Below are positions 42,923 through 51,732 of a stretch of 64,000 nucleotides of DNA, one piece after another. A program made the position numbers and the translations under genes. The notes beneath the pieces were generated by a model that worked only from the letters and a program-made list of their open reading frames with translations, did no database searches and was not told the origin of the DNA. Where the stretch lies: assembly GCF_012113595.1 (NCBI RefSeq), contig NZ_CP050831.1, positions 2,294,001-2,358,000 on the forward strand, in the 5' to 3' direction. The stretch is from Bacteroides faecium (GTDB taxonomy: Bacteria; Bacteroidota; Bacteroidia; Bacteroidales; Bacteroidaceae). The stretch's first letter is position 1. The number at the start of each line of letters is the position of its first letter.

Positions 42923-45571
42923 TTAGAATTCTTGTCCTAAGATAAAGTGGAATTGACTTCCGCCATATTGTTTAGAACCAAATACTTTATCGAAACCGTA
43001 ACCCCAGTCAATACCCATCATACCAATCATCGGCAAGAAGATACGAACACCGACACCGGCAGAACGTTTCAACTCAAACGGATTGAATTTCTTGATATCA
43101 TGCCATGCGTTACCTGCTTCAAGGAAACCTAACACATAAATGTTAGTACTTGTTTCCAGCATCAACGGATATCTTAATTCGATGCCGAGACGTGCGTAAG
43201 CATAACCTTCGGAACCATATGGGGTCAATGAGCTATTTTCGTAACCACGCAGAGCGATACTCTCTGTAGCATAGGTTGAATAACCGGTCATACCATCACC
43301 ACCTACGTCGAATGTACCGAACGGTGATTTCTTGTATTCGTTATAGTGACCCAGCAAACCGAACTCTGTACGTGTCATCAATACAAGACACTTAGGATGA
43401 GCAACCGGATCCATCAACGGAGTATATGTTTTTCCTTTGAATTTCCATTTGTGGTATTCTACCCATCTGTGAAGCTTATTCATCTTATCCTGGGTAATGC
43501 TACCGTCTGATTTGTAATATCCTTTATAGTCTTTGCCATCCATCAACGAATATGGAGGAGTGAACTGAACTGACAATGAGAAATCGGAACCCGTACGCGG
43601 GAAGATAGGATTGTCAATTGAGTTACGTGCCAAAGTCAATGAGATGCTGAGGTCATTGCATTTACCGTTGGTTACCGGGAAATACTGCCAGTCGCTCAAG
43701 TTGTAGCGTTGATAAGCCAACTCTGCAGAGAGTGTGAAATAGTCATCCGGCCATCTCAAACGTTTACCCCAGCCTACGGAAAGTCCCCACATCTTGATAG
43801 ACTTGTCAGGGTCGTAGTAGTTTTCGTAGTTATTGTAGTTACCGTAGTTGTACATACCATACCCCCCATAACCGCTATACATGCTATTGTAGTAGTTGTT
43901 GAAGTAGCTGGAGTTATAGTAACGGCTACTGATATCTGTCTGTACAGAGAAGAAAGCCGAAACGGAAAATGAGTTCGGACGCTTTCCGCCAAACCAGGGG
44001 TCGAAGAATGAAATACTGTATGACTGGTAGTATTTAGCATTCGTTTGTCCACTGATAGTCAATGTCTGTCCGTCACCTTGCGGCAGGATACCACGGTAGT
44101 TTTCACCCGGATGGAGCAAGTTGGCTACAGAGAAGTTGGTGAACTTCAAGCTCAACTTACCGATAATACCGGTTTGTCCCCAACCGGCTGAGAATTCCAC
44201 CTGGTCGTTTGCTTTGGATGTCAATGGTAAACCTATGTCAACAGTTCCGTTCATCGGATCCGGTTGAATGTCCGGTTGCAGTTTTTCCGGGTCAAAGTGT
44301 CCCATCTGCTGGATTTCACGCAAAGAACGCATCAAGTCTTCCTTGCTGAATAGCTGTCCCGGACGAATACGAAGTTCACGACGAACTACATTTTCATACA
44401 AACGGTCATTACCGCTGATGTTAATTTTGTTGATAGTAGCTTGGCGGCCTTCATAAATTCTCATTTCGAGGTCGATAGAGTCGCCGACAATGTTTACTTC
44501 CACCGGATCGAGGTTGTAGAACAAGTAACCGTTGTTATAATATAAGTTGCCGATAGCGTCATCATCTGTGGAGATACGTTCGTTCAATAACTTCTGGTTG
44601 TATACATCTCCTTTTTTCATACGAAGCAGGTAGTTCAACTGTTCGGAAGGATAAAGTGTGTTACCCACCCAAGTTACATTTCGGAGATAATATTTCTGAC
44701 CTTCATCTATGTTCAAGTATACATTAACTGTCTTTTCATCATGCTGTGAGATACTATCTTTGGCAATCATAGCATCACGGTATCCCAGCTCATTATATTT
44801 GTCGATGATAAGTTGTTTATCCGCTTCGTAGTTTTCCGGCACGAATTTCTTTGTGCGGAAGAGGTTGAGAAGTTTACCTTTCTCATTGGTTTTCTTCATC
44901 ACTCGTTTCAGCTTGGAAGTTTTGATAGCGGTGTTACCTACGATTTCGATGGCGTGAACTTTGATTTTTTCTTTCTTGTCAATGTCAATGTCGACAATTA
45001 CTTGATTTTCGCTGGAAGGATCATCTTTTTGTGAGATGATAACTTCTGCATTCTTAAACCCTTTATCGTCGAAGTAACGTTTAATCAATGTCTTCGCGCG
45101 GTCTACGGTATTCGGGGTAATCTGCATACCTTTTACCATACCTAATTTGCCTTCCAAATCAGTACGTTCGGACTTCTTGACACCATGATAACGTACGTCA
45201 GAGATACGTGGACGCTGCGTCAGACTGATCTTTAACCAGATTTTGTTACCTTCCACTTTCTCAGCTGTGATTTGTACGTTTGAGAACAAACCATGACGCC
45301 AATAACGTTTGATTGCTCCGGTGATTTCGTCACCCGGCACAGTGATTGTTTGTCCTACCGATAGTCCTGATAGTCCAATCAATACATAGTCTTCGTAATT
45401 CTTCACGCCTTCGACCTTAATGTCCGCTATCTCATACTTTTTGGGTGTTCCGGAGTATAAGATGACAGGTTTCGAGTCTTCATCAGTATTGGCATTTTGC
45501 GCAATACCTGTTGTCGCAAAGCAACACAGGCAGATAAACGTTATGAATAGATAGGAAATACGATAATGCAT
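42923..45571 (-). CDS. bamA: Outer-membrane assembly factor BamA
   Basis: An 882-residue protein with a signal peptide (GIAQN), five POTRA domains (about 45-450; e.g. IADIKVEGVKNYEDYVLIGLSGL and the later TINKINISGNDRLYENVVRREL) and a 16-stranded barrel ending in a terminal aromatic strand (FHFILGQEF). A Tyr/Asn/Gly-rich insertion near residues 555-590 (YGGYGMYNYGNYNNYENYY) is specific to Bacteroidetes barrels of this type. It folds and inserts outer-membrane proteins. It is encoded with uppS and two Skp chaperones. Confidence 0.97.
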   Translation of the reverse strand: MHYRISYLFITFICLCCFATTGIAQNANTDEDSKPVILYSGTPKKYEIADIKVEGVKNYEDYVLIGLSGLSVGQTITVPGDEITGAIKRYWRHGLFSNVQITAEKVEGNKIWLKISLTQRPRISDVRYHGVKKSERTDLEGKLGMVKGMQITPNTVDRAKTLIKRYFDDKGFKNAEVIISQKDDPSSENQVIVDIDIDKKEKIKVHAIEIVGNTAIKTSKLKRVMKKTNEKGKLLNLFRTKKFVPENYEADKQLIIDKYNELGYRDAMIAKDSISQHDEKTVNVYLNIDEGQKYYLRNVTWVGNTLYPSEQLNYLLRMKKGDVYNQKLLNERISTDDDAIGNLYYNNGYLFYNLDPVEVNIVGDSIDLEMRIYEGRQATINKINISGNDRLYENVVRRELRIRPGQLFSKEDLMRSLREIQQMGHFDPEKLQPDIQPDPMNGTVDIGLPLTSKANDQVEFSAGWGQTGIIGKLSLKFTNFSVANLLHPGENYRGILPQGDGQTLTISGQTNAKYYQSYSISFFDPWFGGKRPNSFSVSAFFSVQTDISSRYYNSSYFNNYYNSMYSGYGGYGMYNYGNYNNYENYYDPDKSIKMWGLSVGWGKRLRWPDDYFTLSAELAYQRYNLSDWQYFPVTNGKCNDLSISLTLARNSIDNPIFPRTGSDFSLSVQFTPPYSLMDGKDYKGYYKSDGSITQDKMNKLHRWVEYHKWKFKGKTYTPLMDPVAHPKCLVLMTRTEFGLLGHYNEYKKSPFGTFDVGGDGMTGYSTYATESIALRGYENSSLTPYGSEGYAYARLGIELRYPLMLETSTNIYVLGFLEAGNAWHDIKKFNPFELKRSAGVGVRIFLPMIGMMGIDWGYGFDKVFGSKQYGGSQFHFILGQEF

Positions 45572-45601
45572 TTATGTTATAATTTGATGTTTCGAGTTAT
45601 G

Positions 45602-46336
45602 TTAGCTGATTTGTTCACTGGTTTTGCCGAAACGGCGTTCCCGTTGCTGATATTCGTAAATGGCTTTGTAGAATTCTTCTTTATCGAAGTCCGGCCAAAA
45701 GGTATCACAAAAATAAAGCTCCGAATAAGCACATTGCCATAGCAGGTAGTTACTTAGTCGGATTTCTCCTCCCGTACGGATTAATAAATCAGGGTCGGGC
45801 ATAAATTTTGTTTCCAAATGAGATGCGATGCATTCATCTGTTATTTGTTCGGGAGATAATTCTCCCTTTTTAATCTGTGTCGCTATTTGGCGGACGGCTT
45901 CAGTTATTTCCCAACGGGAAGAGTAACTAAGAGCCAATACCAGGCACATACCTGTATTCCCAGCCGTACGTTCTATGCATGATGATAAACTTTTCTGAAC
46001 TTCGTCTGGTAATTTCTTGAAATCACCGATAATCTTGAAGCGAATATCATTTTTCATCAGTGTCTCTTCTTCAATAGAATCTAGCAATAGATTCATCAGA
46101 GCCGCTATTTCGTCTTGTGGCCGACTCCAGTTCTCGGTAGAGAAGGTGTATAAAGTCAGATACTTCACTCCCAAGCGGGCTGCGTCTTCGATAATTTTCT
46201 GTACCGTTTCTGCGCCTGCACGGTGACCGTAAGTACGTTCTTCCCCTCGTTGCTTTGCCCATCGTCCGTTGCCATCCATAATGATGGCTACGTGTTGGGG
46301 TATCCGAGTTTTGTCTATTTGTTCTATATAGGACAT
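45602..46336 (-). CDS. uppS: Isoprenyl (undecaprenyl) diphosphate synthase
   Basis: A 244-residue cis-prenyltransferase. The catalytic start is MDGNGRWAKQRG with Asp21, then YGHRAGAETV, the FSTENWSRP loop and the C-terminal DLLIRTGGEIRLSNYLLWQCAYSELYF. It makes the C55 lipid carrier of cell-wall and polysaccharide synthesis. It heads the bamA operon; only 26 bases separate it from the DUF6242 gene upstream, and this gap holds the palindrome AAACGTATACGTTT. Confidence 0.97.
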   Translation of the reverse strand: MSYIEQIDKTRIPQHVAIIMDGNGRWAKQRGEERTYGHRAGAETVQKIIEDAARLGVKYLTLYTFSTENWSRPQDEIAALMNLLLDSIEEETLMKNDIRFKIIGDFKKLPDEVQKSLSSCIERTAGNTGMCLVLALSYSSRWEITEAVRQIATQIKKGELSPEQITDECIASHLETKFMPDPDLLIRTGGEIRLSNYLLWQCAYSELYFCDTFWPDFDKEEFYKAIYEYQQRERRFGKTSEQIS

Positions 46337-46347
46337 CTTCTTATTTT

Positions 46348-46361
46348 AAACGTATACGTTT
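46348..46361. promoter_or_regulatory. 14-base palindrome before uppS
   Basis: AAACGTATACGTTT is a perfect palindrome between the DUF6242 stop and the uppS start. It could be an operator; no promoter box can be assigned beside it. Confidence 0.35.
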
Positions 46362-46362
46362 G

Positions 46363-47856
46363 TTATTTGCCGGAGTTTGCTAAGTCAAACCATAGCTGAT
46401 TCAGACGGGCACGCCATACTTCAGAATCATGCTTGTATGGACCTCTATCTTTAGGCGTTGTAGCCCGAGTATCTTCTTCTTTTTCTACTTCTTCAGTAAA
46501 AGTAAGATTTTCCTCTTTACTGAATAAGATATAGATGAATTCTTCTCCTGTATCTTGTACTACTGAAAACTTCTCTCTACCTCTGAATTCGGTTTTTTCT
46601 TCGGTTGATTCAGTGATATTAGATTCGCTCCAATCATGGTTTGGAAAAGAGAATTTTTTACTCGCTTTTTTCCAGGCAACTCCTTCATTAATCGATACAT
46701 AAAGAGATTCTAATTTATCTCCGAAAATGTAGAAAAGGTTATTATAGTAAATAATAGTCGGATTGTCGAATGCCGGACAATAAGCTACCGCGGTAGCTGC
46801 TCCCAATTCAACCCAAGTCTTGCCATCATATCCCCATGAAATGGTAACAGGAACCTTTTTATTGTTGATGTCAATTTCTATTGCAGGTTCATGTTTTCCT
46901 ACGATGATATTCTGGTTGTTTTTACCTTTGCTGAAGGTTGTATAAGAGATATTGTCTATGGGGAATCTTTCGCTGACCTCTTCGATTTGAGTTTCTATCG
47001 GCTGGTCTAATAATTGTGATTCCAGTATGGAATAGAAATATCGTTTTCCCTCTTCTGTTTTGATATAAGTGATTTTTGTTTCATTCTCTACCTTTAATTT
47101 AGAGACGAATGTGTTCACTTCACCTGAAAACTTAGTTGAAGTTGCCCAGCTAATACCATCTGTTGATTCGTATACTTTATTATTAGCAGTAGCCAATATA
47201 ACCTCATCTAAGGGCAGTATGGAGTTGGGTAATACATTCAGGTCGCCTTCTGTATTCACTCCTGCCGCTGTCCAATTGGAAAAGCCACTGTTTTGATATA
47301 CTTTCAAGTGGTCGCCTACTTTTGAATAGGTGAGGAATTTACTGTCAAATTCAATCGTTTTTTGTTCATTTACGATTTCATTCTGCATAGTTCCTACATA
47401 ATTCCATCTCAACGAATCCGGATCATGCCTATGTACTCGTACAGTAATAGTATATTTCTTAACTTGGTCAGGGGATATACCTGCTAAGGCTTCTGTTGAC
47501 CATACTTTAACTTCTAAAGGATTACGAAGATCTATAGAATCACTCAAGTTGATAATGGAATCTTGATCGTTTTGATCCTTCATTGTAACAACACCTGATG
47601 CTGTCGTTAATGTTTTGATTAGAATCTTATCAATAATGGTATCAGCATGAACGGGGAGAGAATCCTCATTATAAATAAGACCTTGTTGTTGATCAATAGT
47701 AAATTTATAGCTCCCAAGGCCTGTTGTGTCAAGTGCAAATGCATGTATAGTCGCATCCGGGCTATATTCGATGTTATTATCGTCATCAAGACATGACGTT
47801 ATAACAAATGACACCATGAAAAAACTCGCAATGAATGATAAAAACTTTATTCTCAT
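46363..47856 (-). CDS. DUF6242-type lipoprotein
   Basis: A 497-residue lipoprotein with Cys22 (VITSCLDDD). The N-terminal 130 residues (TIHAFALDTTGLGSYKFTIDQQ, then KVWSTEALAGISPDQVKKYTITVRVH) and the C-terminal beta-propeller-like part (SWGYDGKTWVELGAA, DKLESLYVSINEGVAWKKA) match proteins annotated DUF6242 in Bacteroides. No function is known to me. It lies 26 bases upstream of uppS on the same strand and may be in the bamA transcript. Confidence 0.75.
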   Translation of the reverse strand: MRIKFLSFIASFFMVSFVITSCLDDDNNIEYSPDATIHAFALDTTGLGSYKFTIDQQQGLIYNEDSLPVHADTIIDKILIKTLTTASGVVTMKDQNDQDSIINLSDSIDLRNPLEVKVWSTEALAGISPDQVKKYTITVRVHRHDPDSLRWNYVGTMQNEIVNEQKTIEFDSKFLTYSKVGDHLKVYQNSGFSNWTAAGVNTEGDLNVLPNSILPLDEVILATANNKVYESTDGISWATSTKFSGEVNTFVSKLKVENETKITYIKTEEGKRYFYSILESQLLDQPIETQIEEVSERFPIDNISYTTFSKGKNNQNIIVGKHEPAIEIDINNKKVPVTISWGYDGKTWVELGAATAVAYCPAFDNPTIIYYNNLFYIFGDKLESLYVSINEGVAWKKASKKFSFPNHDWSESNITESTEEKTEFRGREKFSVVQDTGEEFIYILFSKEENLTFTEEVEKEEDTRATTPKDRGPYKHDSEVWRARLNQLWFDLANSGK

Positions 47857-47884
47857 TTGAAAGATTGTGTTTATTTACAAGTTG

Positions 47885-47892
47885 CAAAAATA
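47885..47892 (-). promoter_or_regulatory. -7 box of the DUF6242 lipoprotein gene
   Basis: Leftward strand TATTTTTG, 28 bases before the ATG at 47856. Confidence 0.55.
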
Positions 47893-47998
47893 GAAACATT
47901 TTTTCCGATAAAGAACAATACCGGCAAGTTTTATATAAAATTATAGATAATAACACTGATTTTATCGACGTAAAACTCCCTGAACAGGACTATTTTAG

Positions 47999-49036
47999 CT
48001 AATCTTGATGAACGTAATGCCAAATCTGTCTTTCGAAGTGTTCTTTTATCGAGTAACTAAAATTATCGCTTATTTCAGGTGCTTTAACACCGGAATATAA
48101 CTTGCTGGGGCACTTCTCGATAAATACTTCATCCCATAGGTCGTTATCAATGAAAGATTGCAGCAACTGACTCCCGCCTTCGACCAACAATGATTGTATC
48201 TTTCGCTGATATAGTTCTTCCATAATCTGCATCAGTGGATTATGGCTGAAATCAATAGTAATGTAGGTGATGTTTCTTTCTGCAGGATACTCCTTCTCTG
48301 TAAAGATTAATGTCGGAATATCTCCGTCGAATATTTGTAAATCCTTCGGAAGGGATAAGGTACGGTCTAAAACGATACGTATCGGATTATGTCCATACCA
48401 ATTGCGTACTGTTAGTGATGGATTGTCCAGTAAGGCTGTCCGCCGACCTACCATGATAGCATCGGCTTCTGCTCTTTTCTTATGTACTAACATGGACGAG
48501 AGAGGAGAGGAAAGTATCACTGGTTTTCCGTCAGTACGTTCTATGTCAATGAAATGATCGGCTGATTCTGCCCATTTCAAAGTAATGAAAGGGCGATGGA
48601 GTGTATTGAAAATAATAAAGCGACGAATCAAATGCTGGCATTCTTTTTCCAATACGCCAATTATCACTTCTCGTCCGGCATCCCGTAGCTTTTGAATACC
48701 TCGTCCGGCTACCTTTGAAAAAGGGTCCTGACAGCCAATGACAATCCGAGGAATCTGTTTCTCAATAATCAAATCGGCACAAGGTGGAGTTTTTCCATAA
48801 TGTGAGCAAGGCTCCAGGCTTACATAGATCGTGGAACGTTTCAATAAAGATTCATCTTTAACGGAACGAATGGCATTGACTTCGGCATGTGCCTCTCCAC
48901 AACGAATGTGGTAACCTTCACCGATAATACGCCCATCACATACGATAACAGCCCCTACCATCGGATTGGGAGCAACATTGCATAACCCGTTCCCAGCGAG
49001 CTCAATGCAGCGTCTCATGTATTTTTCTTCTTCCAT
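47999..49036 (-). CDS. ribD: Riboflavin biosynthesis deaminase/reductase
   Basis: A 345-residue bifunctional enzyme. The N-terminal zinc deaminase has His50-Ala-Glu52 and Cys77...Pro-Pro-Cys86 (motif PCSHYGKTPPC). The C-terminal reductase (about 150-340) includes LKWAESADHFI, ADAIMVGRRTALLDNPSL and LLVEGGSQLLQSFI. It performs two successive steps of riboflavin synthesis. The other rib genes are not in this window. It reads away from prmC. Confidence 0.96.
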   Translation of the reverse strand: MEEEKYMRRCIELAGNGLCNVAPNPMVGAVIVCDGRIIGEGYHIRCGEAHAEVNAIRSVKDESLLKRSTIYVSLEPCSHYGKTPPCADLIIEKQIPRIVIGCQDPFSKVAGRGIQKLRDAGREVIIGVLEKECQHLIRRFIIFNTLHRPFITLKWAESADHFIDIERTDGKPVILSSPLSSMLVHKKRAEADAIMVGRRTALLDNPSLTVRNWYGHNPIRIVLDRTLSLPKDLQIFDGDIPTLIFTEKEYPAERNITYITIDFSHNPLMQIMEELYQRKIQSLLVEGGSQLLQSFIDNDLWDEVFIEKCPSKLYSGVKAPEISDNFSYSIKEHFERQIWHYVHQD

Positions 49037-49070
49037 TTTGATGCTCTTCGCTATATTATTCTTACTTTTG
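49037..49070 (+). promoter_or_regulatory. Promoter of prmC-recX
   Basis: TTTG at 49037-49040 and -7 box TACTTTTG at 49063-49070, spacer 22. The -33 box overlaps the first bases upstream of ribD. Confidence 0.6.
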
Positions 49071-49090
49071 CACTCCGAAATTGTAAATAT

Positions 49091-49927
49091 ATGAATCGTA
49101 TCACCAATTACATCCGCCAGTCCTTGCAGGATATTTATCCGCCGGAAGAGGTCAAAGCTCTTACTATGTTGATCTGTTGCGACATGTTATGTTTGGATGC
49201 GCTTGATATTTACCTCGGCAAAGATATGATTTTATCCGAATGCAAAGAGCGTGAATTAGAAAACATTATATTCCGTTTACAGAAAAATGAACCGATACAG
49301 TACATTCGTGGTTTTGCGGAGTTTGATGGAAGAAGATTCAAAGTAGCTCCCGGTGTACTGATTCCACGTCCTGAAACGATGGAACTGGTCGATTTGGTGG
49401 CTCGGGAGAATGCGAATGCCTGTCGCTTATTAGATATAGGTACGGGAAGCGGATGCATTGCAATTTCTTTGGATAAGAAATTACCGGATGCAAAAGTGGA
49501 AGCTTGGGATATTTCGGAAGATGCGTTGGCAATTGCCCGTGAGAATAATAAGGAATTGGCAGCAGACGTCACGTTTCTGCAAAGAAATGTTTTATCCAAC
49601 GATTGGGGAAAAACGCCTTCTTTTGATGTAATCGTCAGTAACCCGCCTTATGTCACCGAAGCGGAAAAAAAGGAAATGGATGCCAACGTACTTGATTGGG
49701 AACCGGAGCTTGCTTTATTTGTTCCTGATGATGATCCGTTGCGGTTCTATCGCAGGATTGCTGATTTAGGACGTGAATTACTTTTGCCGGGTGGCAAACT
49801 TTATTTTGAAATAAACCAGGCTTATGGCCGGGAAACAGCACACATACTTGAAATGAACCAATATCATGATGTTCGTGTTATAAGAGACATATTTGGAAAA
49901 GATAGAATAGTTACAGCTAACCGATGA
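49091..49927 (+). CDS. prmC: Release factor glutamine methyltransferase
   Basis: A 278-residue SAM-dependent enzyme. The N-terminal helical domain binds release factors; the methyltransferase part has VLIPRPETMELVD, the SAM loop LLDIGTGSGCIAI, and the catalytic NPPY in VIVSNPPYV. It methylates the GGQ glutamine of RF1 and RF2. It overlaps recX by four bases. Confidence 0.96.
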   Translation: MNRITNYIRQSLQDIYPPEEVKALTMLICCDMLCLDALDIYLGKDMILSECKERELENIIFRLQKNEPIQYIRGFAEFDGRRFKVAPGVLIPRPETMELVDLVARENANACRLLDIGTGSGCIAISLDKKLPDAKVEAWDISEDALAIARENNKELAADVTFLQRNVLSNDWGKTPSFDVIVSNPPYVTEAEKKEMDANVLDWEPELALFVPDDDPLRFYRRIADLGRELLLPGGKLYFEINQAYGRETAHILEMNQYHDVRVIRDIFGKDRIVTANR

Positions 49928-50406
49928 GTGCACAATTAACAGATGAAGAGGCTTTAAATCGCGTAGCCTCTTACTGCTCCACTGCCGAGCATTGCCGGGC
50001 AGAAATAAATGAGAAGTTACAACGTTGGGGAATTGCCTATGATACCATTGCGCGTATTCTTGACCGACTGGAAACGGAAAAGTTTATCGATGATGAACGT
50101 TTCTGCAGGGCTTTCGTGAAAGATAAGTTCCGTTTTGCCAAGTGGGGGAAGATGAAAATAGCTCAAGGGCTTTATATGAAGCGGATTCCTTCTGATGTAG
50201 CATGGCGTTATCTGAATGAGATTGATGATGAAGAATATCTCTCCATTCTGCGTGAACTTCTGGCTTCCAAGCGGAAAAGTATTCATGCACAGGATGAGTA
50301 TGAACTAAACGGAAAACTGATGCGATTTGCCATGAGCCGCGGATTTGAACTGAAAGATATCAAGCGTTGTATCGACATTCCCGATGAAGAGGAACAAATT
50401 GACTGA
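49924..50406 (+). CDS. recX: Regulatory protein RecX
   Basis: A 160-residue helical protein with RecX repeats: ALNRVASYCSTAEHCRAEINEKLQRWG, then FIDDERFCRAFVKDKFRFAKWGKMKIAQGL, followed by a third helical block. RecX limits RecA filaments. It lies at the end of prmC with a four-base overlap rather than beside recA, which is the usual arrangement in other phyla. Confidence 0.92.
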   Translation: MSAQLTDEEALNRVASYCSTAEHCRAEINEKLQRWGIAYDTIARILDRLETEKFIDDERFCRAFVKDKFRFAKWGKMKIAQGLYMKRIPSDVAWRYLNEIDDEEYLSILRELLASKRKSIHAQDEYELNGKLMRFAMSRGFELKDIKRCIDIPDEEEQID

Positions 50407-50448
50407 AAAAATAAACGGATTCTTCTTTTTATTCTCGTTCAAATTCTG

Positions 50449-50456
50449 TACTTTTG
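50449..50456 (+). promoter_or_regulatory. -7 box of pyrE
   Basis: TACTTTTG, 28 bases before the pyrE ATG. Confidence 0.6.
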
Positions 50457-50484
50457 CGGCAAATAATTAATAGTTAGTTTAGTT

Positions 50485-51123
50485 ATGAAAAACTTAGAGA
50501 GACTATTTGCGGAGAAACTGTTGAAGATTAAGGCTATTAAACTTCAACCCGCTAACCCTTTCACATGGGCTTCTGGATGGAAATCCCCCTTTTACTGTGA
50601 TAACCGTAAAACTCTGTCCTATCCTTCTCTTCGTAATTTTGTGAAGATTGAAATTACACGTCTGATATTGGAACGATTCGGACAGGTGGATGCGATTGCA
50701 GGTGTGGCGACTGGTGCTATCCCGCAGGGAGCTTTGGTAGCTGATGCATTGAATTTACCGTTCGTGTATGTTCGTTCTACCCCGAAAGACCATGGATTGG
50801 AAAACCTGATTGAAGGTGAGCTTCGTCCGGGTATGAAAGTTGTTGTTGTAGAAGATTTGATTTCTACGGGTGGTAGTAGCTTGAAGGCTGTAGAGGCAAT
50901 TCGTCGTGATGGTTGCGAAGTGATTGGTATGGTTGCGGCTTATACTTATGGATTCCCGGTTGCTGAAGAGGCATTCAAGAATGCCAAAGTAACTTTGGTG
51001 ACATTGACTAATTACGAAGCTGTGCTTGATGTGGCTCTTCGTACAGGTTACATTGAAGAAGAAGACATACAAACTTTGAACGAATGGCGTAAAGACCCCG
51101 CTCATTGGGATGCTGGAAAATAA
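50485..51123 (+). CDS. pyrE: Orotate phosphoribosyltransferase
   Basis: A 212-residue PRTase. The PRPP loop is VVVVEDLISTGGSSLKAV, with FTWASGWKSPFYCDNRKTL at the orotate side and VRSTPKDHGLENLIEG in the flexible loop. It makes OMP for pyrimidine synthesis. It ends in a terminator and is followed by the SRPBCC gene. Confidence 0.97.
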   Translation: MKNLERLFAEKLLKIKAIKLQPANPFTWASGWKSPFYCDNRKTLSYPSLRNFVKIEITRLILERFGQVDAIAGVATGAIPQGALVADALNLPFVYVRSTPKDHGLENLIEGELRPGMKVVVVEDLISTGGSSLKAVEAIRRDGCEVIGMVAAYTYGFPVAEEAFKNAKVTLVTLTNYEAVLDVALRTGYIEEEDIQTLNEWRKDPAHWDAGK

Positions 51124-51151
51124 GGACTTTGTTTTAATCAGACATATTTGT

Positions 51152-51198
51152 AAAAAGAACTATTCGGACATGAATTGGCCGGGTTGTTCTTTTTTTGT
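51152..51198 (+). terminator. Terminator after pyrE
   Basis: AAAAAGAAC (51152-51160) is inverted by GTTCTTTTT (51186-51194), followed by more T; CGG/CCG pair inside the loop. Confidence 0.7.
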
Positions 51199-51217
51199 TT
51201 TATACTAAAAGAAAATT

Positions 51218-51628
51218 ATGAGTAATTTTGAGAGCAGTGTTAAGGTAATACCTTATAGCCAGGAACGCGTATACAATAAACTTTCAGATTTGAGTAATCT
51301 GGAAGCAATCAAAGATCGCCTGCCGCAAGATAAGGTACAGGATTTGAGCTTTGATTCGGATACATTGAGCTTTAGTGTTTCACCTATTGGGCAACTGACA
51401 CTGCAAATTGTTGAACGTGAACCATCTAAATGTATAAAGTTGGCAACAACTAACTCTCCGGTCCCTTTTAATATGTGGATTCAGTTGGTCGCAACGGGAG
51501 AAGAAGAATGTAAAGTGAAGGTAACCATCGGAATGGATATTAATCCGTTCATGAAAGCGATGGTTCAAAAGCCACTTCAGGAAGGTTTGGAAAAGATGGT
51601 TGAAATGTTGGCGGTTATTAATTATTAA
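51218..51628 (+). CDS. SRPBCC (polyketide cyclase/START-like) family protein
   Basis: A 136-residue cytosolic protein with the helix-grip pattern: VKVIPYSQERVYNKLSDLSNLEAIKDRL at the start, beta strands including LSFSVSPIGQLTLQIVEREPSK, and a long C-terminal helix (QKPLQEGLEKMVEMLAVI). Such proteins bind small hydrophobic ligands. No substrate can be named. It is between pyrE and argH, all rightward. Confidence 0.8.
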   Translation: MSNFESSVKVIPYSQERVYNKLSDLSNLEAIKDRLPQDKVQDLSFDSDTLSFSVSPIGQLTLQIVEREPSKCIKLATTNSPVPFNMWIQLVATGEEECKVKVTIGMDINPFMKAMVQKPLQEGLEKMVEMLAVINY

Positions 51629-51633
51629 AAAAA

Positions 51634-51726
51634 CAAGTATTAAATATTAGATATAAAGTATTAACCGTAGTCGTATTGGCTCTTGTTGTCATACTTAATG
51701 CCTAATACTTAATACCTAATACTTAT
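51634..51726 (+). repeat. Iterated TAAT-rich inverted repeat in the argH leader
   Basis: The first arm AAGTATTAAATATTAG onward is imperfectly inverted by the second, made of four 7-base units of type CYTAATR (51694-51721). About 23 of 30 positions match. Confidence 0.65.
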
Positions 51727-51732
51727 TTTTTT

